This document shows positions 53,772-56,507 of a DNA stretch of 56,507 bases, piece by piece. This stretch comes from Gammaproteobacteria bacterium (lineage in GTDB: Bacteria; Pseudomonadota; Gammaproteobacteria; Pseudomonadales; Azotimanducaceae). A program made the translations under genes and the position numbers. Location: NCBI GenBank assembly GCA_002725995.1, contig PBRQ01000040.1:1-56507 (forward strand), given 5' to 3'. Within the stretch, counting starts at the first letter, position 1. Each line of letters begins with the position of its first letter. The notes beneath the pieces were generated by a model that saw only the letters and a program-made list of their open reading frames with translations, was not told the origin of the DNA and ran no database searches.

Positions 53772-54665
53772 TTAAATCACCACCAACACCACACCAACCG
53801 TGCTGATCATCATACCGAGCAGTGTTTTACGGGTAGGCTTCTCCTTCAGGAAAAAAATTGCAAAGGGCAGAGCTAGGAGCGGTGAACTGGTGATCAGAAT
53901 GGCTGTCTTACCGGCACCAATCATCTGCAGCGCCAACACATAGGACACAGAAGCAAGCCCGTAGGTCGACAGTCCCGCAGCCACCACCAGTAAAATGTTA
54001 CGCGTACTGAACTGGTTCGTTTGGGGGGTTGGCCTTAGCAGGCGTGGCAAGGCCACCAGCGTAAGGACCAGGGCTGAACTCACCGTTCTGATAACTGACA
54101 CGGCAATGGCGTTGCCTCCCACTGAACCTGTTTTCAGAGCGAGCGTCGCTACCGCCCAGGCTGCCGCCGCGACTATCGCCACTGGCACACCCTTTCTGTT
54201 CACAATCAACCGCTGCGAGTCACCGGTTGTTTTGCTGCTGCCAACGGTTATCAGGTAGATACCCCACAATATCAATCCTCCCCCGGTGAAGGTCAGCAGG
54301 GAGTAGCTTTCACCCAACAACATGATTGCCCCAATGGTGGTCAGCAATACAAATGCGCACTGTGCAATGGGAAATGCAATGGATGCGTCCAGCAGTGACA
54401 GACTTTTGATGTATATCGTGTCACCGATCGCCATGGCCAGAACACCTGAAGAAATGATATACAGGATAGATTCAGTGGAGAGTGCATAGAGGCTGCCAAG
54501 TTCATCAGAGGCAGCAAGAATTAGGAGCAGAACGGAAACCCCCACCCAGAGTCGGATGGTGTTAATGGTGATGGTGTCTATTTTATCGGTTAGAGATTTG
54601 ATGATAACGCTGCTGATGGCCCAACCAAGGGAAGCAAGCAACGCCATCAGAACGCCCGTTAGCAT
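53772..54665 (-). CDS. EamA/DMT-family transporter
   Basis: 297 aa with ten helices in two EamA repeats (about residues 5-135 and 155-295): LASLGWAISSVIIKSL, ALQMIGAGKTAILITSSPLL and FFLKEKPTRKTLLGMMISTV. Members export amino acids, nucleosides or other metabolites. It converges with the F420 enzyme gene. Confidence 0.9.
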   Translation of the reverse strand: MLTGVLMALLASLGWAISSVIIKSLTDKIDTITINTIRLWVGVSVLLLILAASDELGSLYALSTESILYIISSGVLAMAIGDTIYIKSLSLLDASIAFPIAQCAFVLLTTIGAIMLLGESYSLLTFTGGGLILWGIYLITVGSSKTTGDSQRLIVNRKGVPVAIVAAAAWAVATLALKTGSVGGNAIAVSVIRTVSSALVLTLVALPRLLRPTPQTNQFSTRNILLVVAAGLSTYGLASVSYVLALQMIGAGKTAILITSSPLLALPFAIFFLKEKPTRKTLLGMMISTVGVVLVVI

Positions 54666-54815
54666 GGATAGAGTATAGTTCCTACATAAGCGCTATGCCA
54701 TCGAGCGCCGGATTATTACTGACAAACCACCCGATGAGCCAGAACAGGACAGCGACAGGGAGAAATCAGGTCAGGGGAAGGGGAAAACTTTTCTGCACCG
54801 GCGCTCGCCGACGAA

Positions 54816-56507
54816 CTACGGTGTATACCAGATAGGTGAAGTGTAAGCTCTGTCCTGAACCGTTCTGGGTACTTCATCACTAAGCGGTACATTGAAATAA
54901 GCCGCGTCGTAGGTCGTCCACCTGGGCGTCGGAATCTCCAGTACTCTGGCATAGTAAAAAGCGCGCATACCAGGCTCGAAGTCTGGGTCCTTCCATACGG
55001 TGCTTAGTTGCGATGAACCAATCGTATTAGTGTAGGTAGCATTTTTGACGTCAACCGTGTTACCAACTGCCGGTAGTTTGCCCGTATCGTTGTTGGGTAA
55101 GCGGTCTCCTGACCAGGCAATGTCATACACTTTTTCTTTCAGTTGCCCGTCTTCGGTCATCCATCCTTTTATTATCTGAATACGGTCCAAGTTGGCGCTA
55201 TCGGTATCCTTGGCTGCTAATACCAGGAAGGTGGGTGACCTCCCTTTTGGAGCTGTATCCAGATCCCCCCCCATAGGGACACCGGACTCATAAGCTCTGT
55301 CCAGTAATGCCGGTCGAACTAGATCACCTTCAGCGAACTCCCAACCCGCGAAAAAGCGAACCTTAATTCGCGAACCTGTCGTCGCGTACACCTCACGCCG
55401 TTTGAATGCGTCGAATATGGCTTCTCGAGTATTCTCTCTTGCCCAGACCGCCGCATAACCAGAGGCAACAATTTTCACGTTGGGCCAGAGACGATCGAGG
55501 GCCAATGCATTCTTCAGGCGCGCCGGACCGGGTTCCGATTCGGGAAACTTGCCGAAGAAATTATCTTCTTCGGCAGTCGAGAGAGAATTGTGCCCGTCGG
55601 TACTGCCAATGAGTCCTGTCTTAAAGGGGTTCACGCCCAACTCATCCTCATACCGCAACCCGAGTTTTAGTGCACCGCGAGCATACTCATGCTGCAGCAT
55701 CCAGTCTTCTTTTTTTGCAGTTCGGCCGATGTTATCCCAGTCCCAGTTCTCAAAATCCGCGAACTCATCATCCGGGGAAAGTGTTGGATGGGCCTCGCCG
55801 TCTCCTTTCACCTGAGTCACCTCATAGACGGTTTCAAACCTGGCACGCAGGGCAGCGTACTCTCGGTCAATGGGGGTTCCATCGACAGCCTTAGAAGGGA
55901 ACAGCATGCCATTGGAGAGGTTGCCGTTGTGGGCGATAGAAAGAACCTCACCACCGGTCAACTCCTCATATCGCGCCAGCGCCTTCCACAGCTCCCTTGG
56001 ATCCAGGCTGTCCTGTGCGGAAAACGGTACCAGCCGACCTGCCTTGTCAGAATCATCCTTGTAGAGGACAACACGATGAAGATTGTTGCCATCAATCATT
56101 GATGTCCATTCATAACCCGAGAATGCGGTAAACACTCCCGGTTGATTGTGCCGATCTGCAGCTCGGGTGACATCATGCCAGAGGGTTCGCTGTACTGGCT
56201 CCGGTAGTGCCGGGTTGTTGTCCGAGTCCTGCATACTAGCAACAAAAGAACCAAAAAAGGCTGCTGGATTCCCTTCCTCCAGAAACTTCTGCCAGAGACG
56301 CCCTGTTTTGGTCCCTGTCACAAGGGGATCTTTCATCGTGAAACGATAAAAAGCACCGAGATATTCTGAATGATCACTGATCACCAGGAAATCCAGCGGG
56401 CGCCTCAATTTCACCTTCATGCCGTTGTGGGCAGTGACCGGCTCACCCTGAGCGAAGCGATACGCATCCTCAGGCGCCAGATTGAGATTCCCCATGCTCC
56501 AGGCATC
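54816..56507 (-). CDS. DUF3604 protein, N-terminus outside the window
   Basis: The frame is open to the right edge (DAWSMGNLNLAPEDAYRFAQ), so about 564 residues of the C-terminal part are present. It is a paralogue of the protein at 22607: LDFLVISDHSEYLGAF, SIAHNGNLSNGMLFPS, LIGSTDGHNSLSTAEEDNFF, ENTREAIFDAFKRREVYATT and PRTVQDRAYTSPIWYTP match block for block. The cysteines of the other copy near CSDG...C are replaced by WSGDRLPNNDTGK, a different loop. No biochemical role is known to me. Confidence 0.92.
   Translation of the reverse strand, partial: DAWSMGNLNLAPEDAYRFAQGEPVTAHNGMKVKLRRPLDFLVISDHSEYLGAFYRFTMKDPLVTGTKTGRLWQKFLEEGNPAAFFGSFVASMQDSDNNPALPEPVQRTLWHDVTRAADRHNQPGVFTAFSGYEWTSMIDGNNLHRVVLYKDDSDKAGRLVPFSAQDSLDPRELWKALARYEELTGGEVLSIAHNGNLSNGMLFPSKAVDGTPIDREYAALRARFETVYEVTQVKGDGEAHPTLSPDDEFADFENWDWDNIGRTAKKEDWMLQHEYARGALKLGLRYEDELGVNPFKTGLIGSTDGHNSLSTAEEDNFFGKFPESEPGPARLKNALALDRLWPNVKIVASGYAAVWARENTREAIFDAFKRREVYATTGSRIKVRFFAGWEFAEGDLVRPALLDRAYESGVPMGGDLDTAPKGRSPTFLVLAAKDTDSANLDRIQIIKGWMTEDGQLKEKVYDIAWSGDRLPNNDTGKLPAVGNTVDVKNATYTNTIGSSQLSTVWKDPDFEPGMRAFYYARVLEIPTPRWTTYDAAYFNVPLSDEVPRTVQDRAYTSPIWYTP

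Overview
The window looks like a piece of chromosome from a marine or otherwise sodium-exposed, heterotrophic gammaproteobacterium, probably uncultured. The evidence is a sodium-pump oxaloacetate decarboxylase operon (oadGAB), large TonB-dependent receptors, a uup ABC-F gene, two DUF3604 proteins, and many acyl-CoA, flavin and F420-type oxidoreductases. The lineage is inferred from gene content only; there is no rRNA or other marker gene.

Layout. 1-7.6 kb is an accessory region: the tail of a GPH-type sugar symporter, two paralogous TonB-dependent receptors, a TetR regulator, and several broken pieces (a truncated SDR gene butted against an inverted gene fragment, and a phage/ICE-like gene pair). 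It ends at the 3' end of a tRNA-Arg(ACG), a typical integration site. 7.8-12.5 kb holds oadGAB, an SMP-30-type lactonase and a MAPEG protein, followed by a MITE-like inverted-repeat element. 12.8-20.5 kb holds a single-chain biotin-dependent acyl-CoA carboxylase, a frameshifted enoyl-CoA hydratase, a D-amino-acid transaminase, a racemase remnant, an alpha/beta hydrolase and an MFS carrier. 20.8-29.7 kb has a CHASE4-GGDEF cyclase, a DUF3604 lipoprotein, an RND efflux pair and a small membrane protein. 29.8-33.3 kb is a molybdenum/tungsten block: an aldehyde:ferredoxin oxidoreductase (AOR) family enzyme divergent from moeA and a MoaD-like gene. 33.3-46.7 kb is mixed: LLM and Old Yellow Enzyme oxidoreductases, MTHFR-like protein, LuxR-type regulator, MFS carrier, hydrolase, uup, FKBP and an FG-GAP protein, with two decayed genes. 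46.95-50.65 kb is a compact three-gene operon described below. 50.7-56.5 kb has nitronate monooxygenase, a short GGDEF protein, an F420-type LLM enzyme, an EamA exporter and a second DUF3604 gene running off the window.

The strongest candidate for an undescribed system is the operon at 46950-50653. It encodes a dicluster ferredoxin with an added BFD-like [2Fe-2S] domain, a divergent LarA-family protein, and a fusion of a MoaB/CinA-type (MoCF) domain to a quinolinate-phosphoribosyltransferase/ModD-like domain. In the LarA-like protein the pincer-binding Lys and the His residues flanking it keep the exact spacing of lactate racemase, while the catalytic His108 and Arg75 positions are changed. 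The combination suggests a redox enzyme using a nickel-pincer or related pyridine-nucleotide cofactor, with a dedicated cofactor-handling fusion protein. A link to the AOR/moeA/moaD block 13 kb away is possible. The function is inference; the domains and residues are visible in the sequence.

Gene decay is frequent. At least seven broken or truncated genes occur, and most lie next to intact paralogues, repeats or the tRNA, so the region appears to be actively rearranging.
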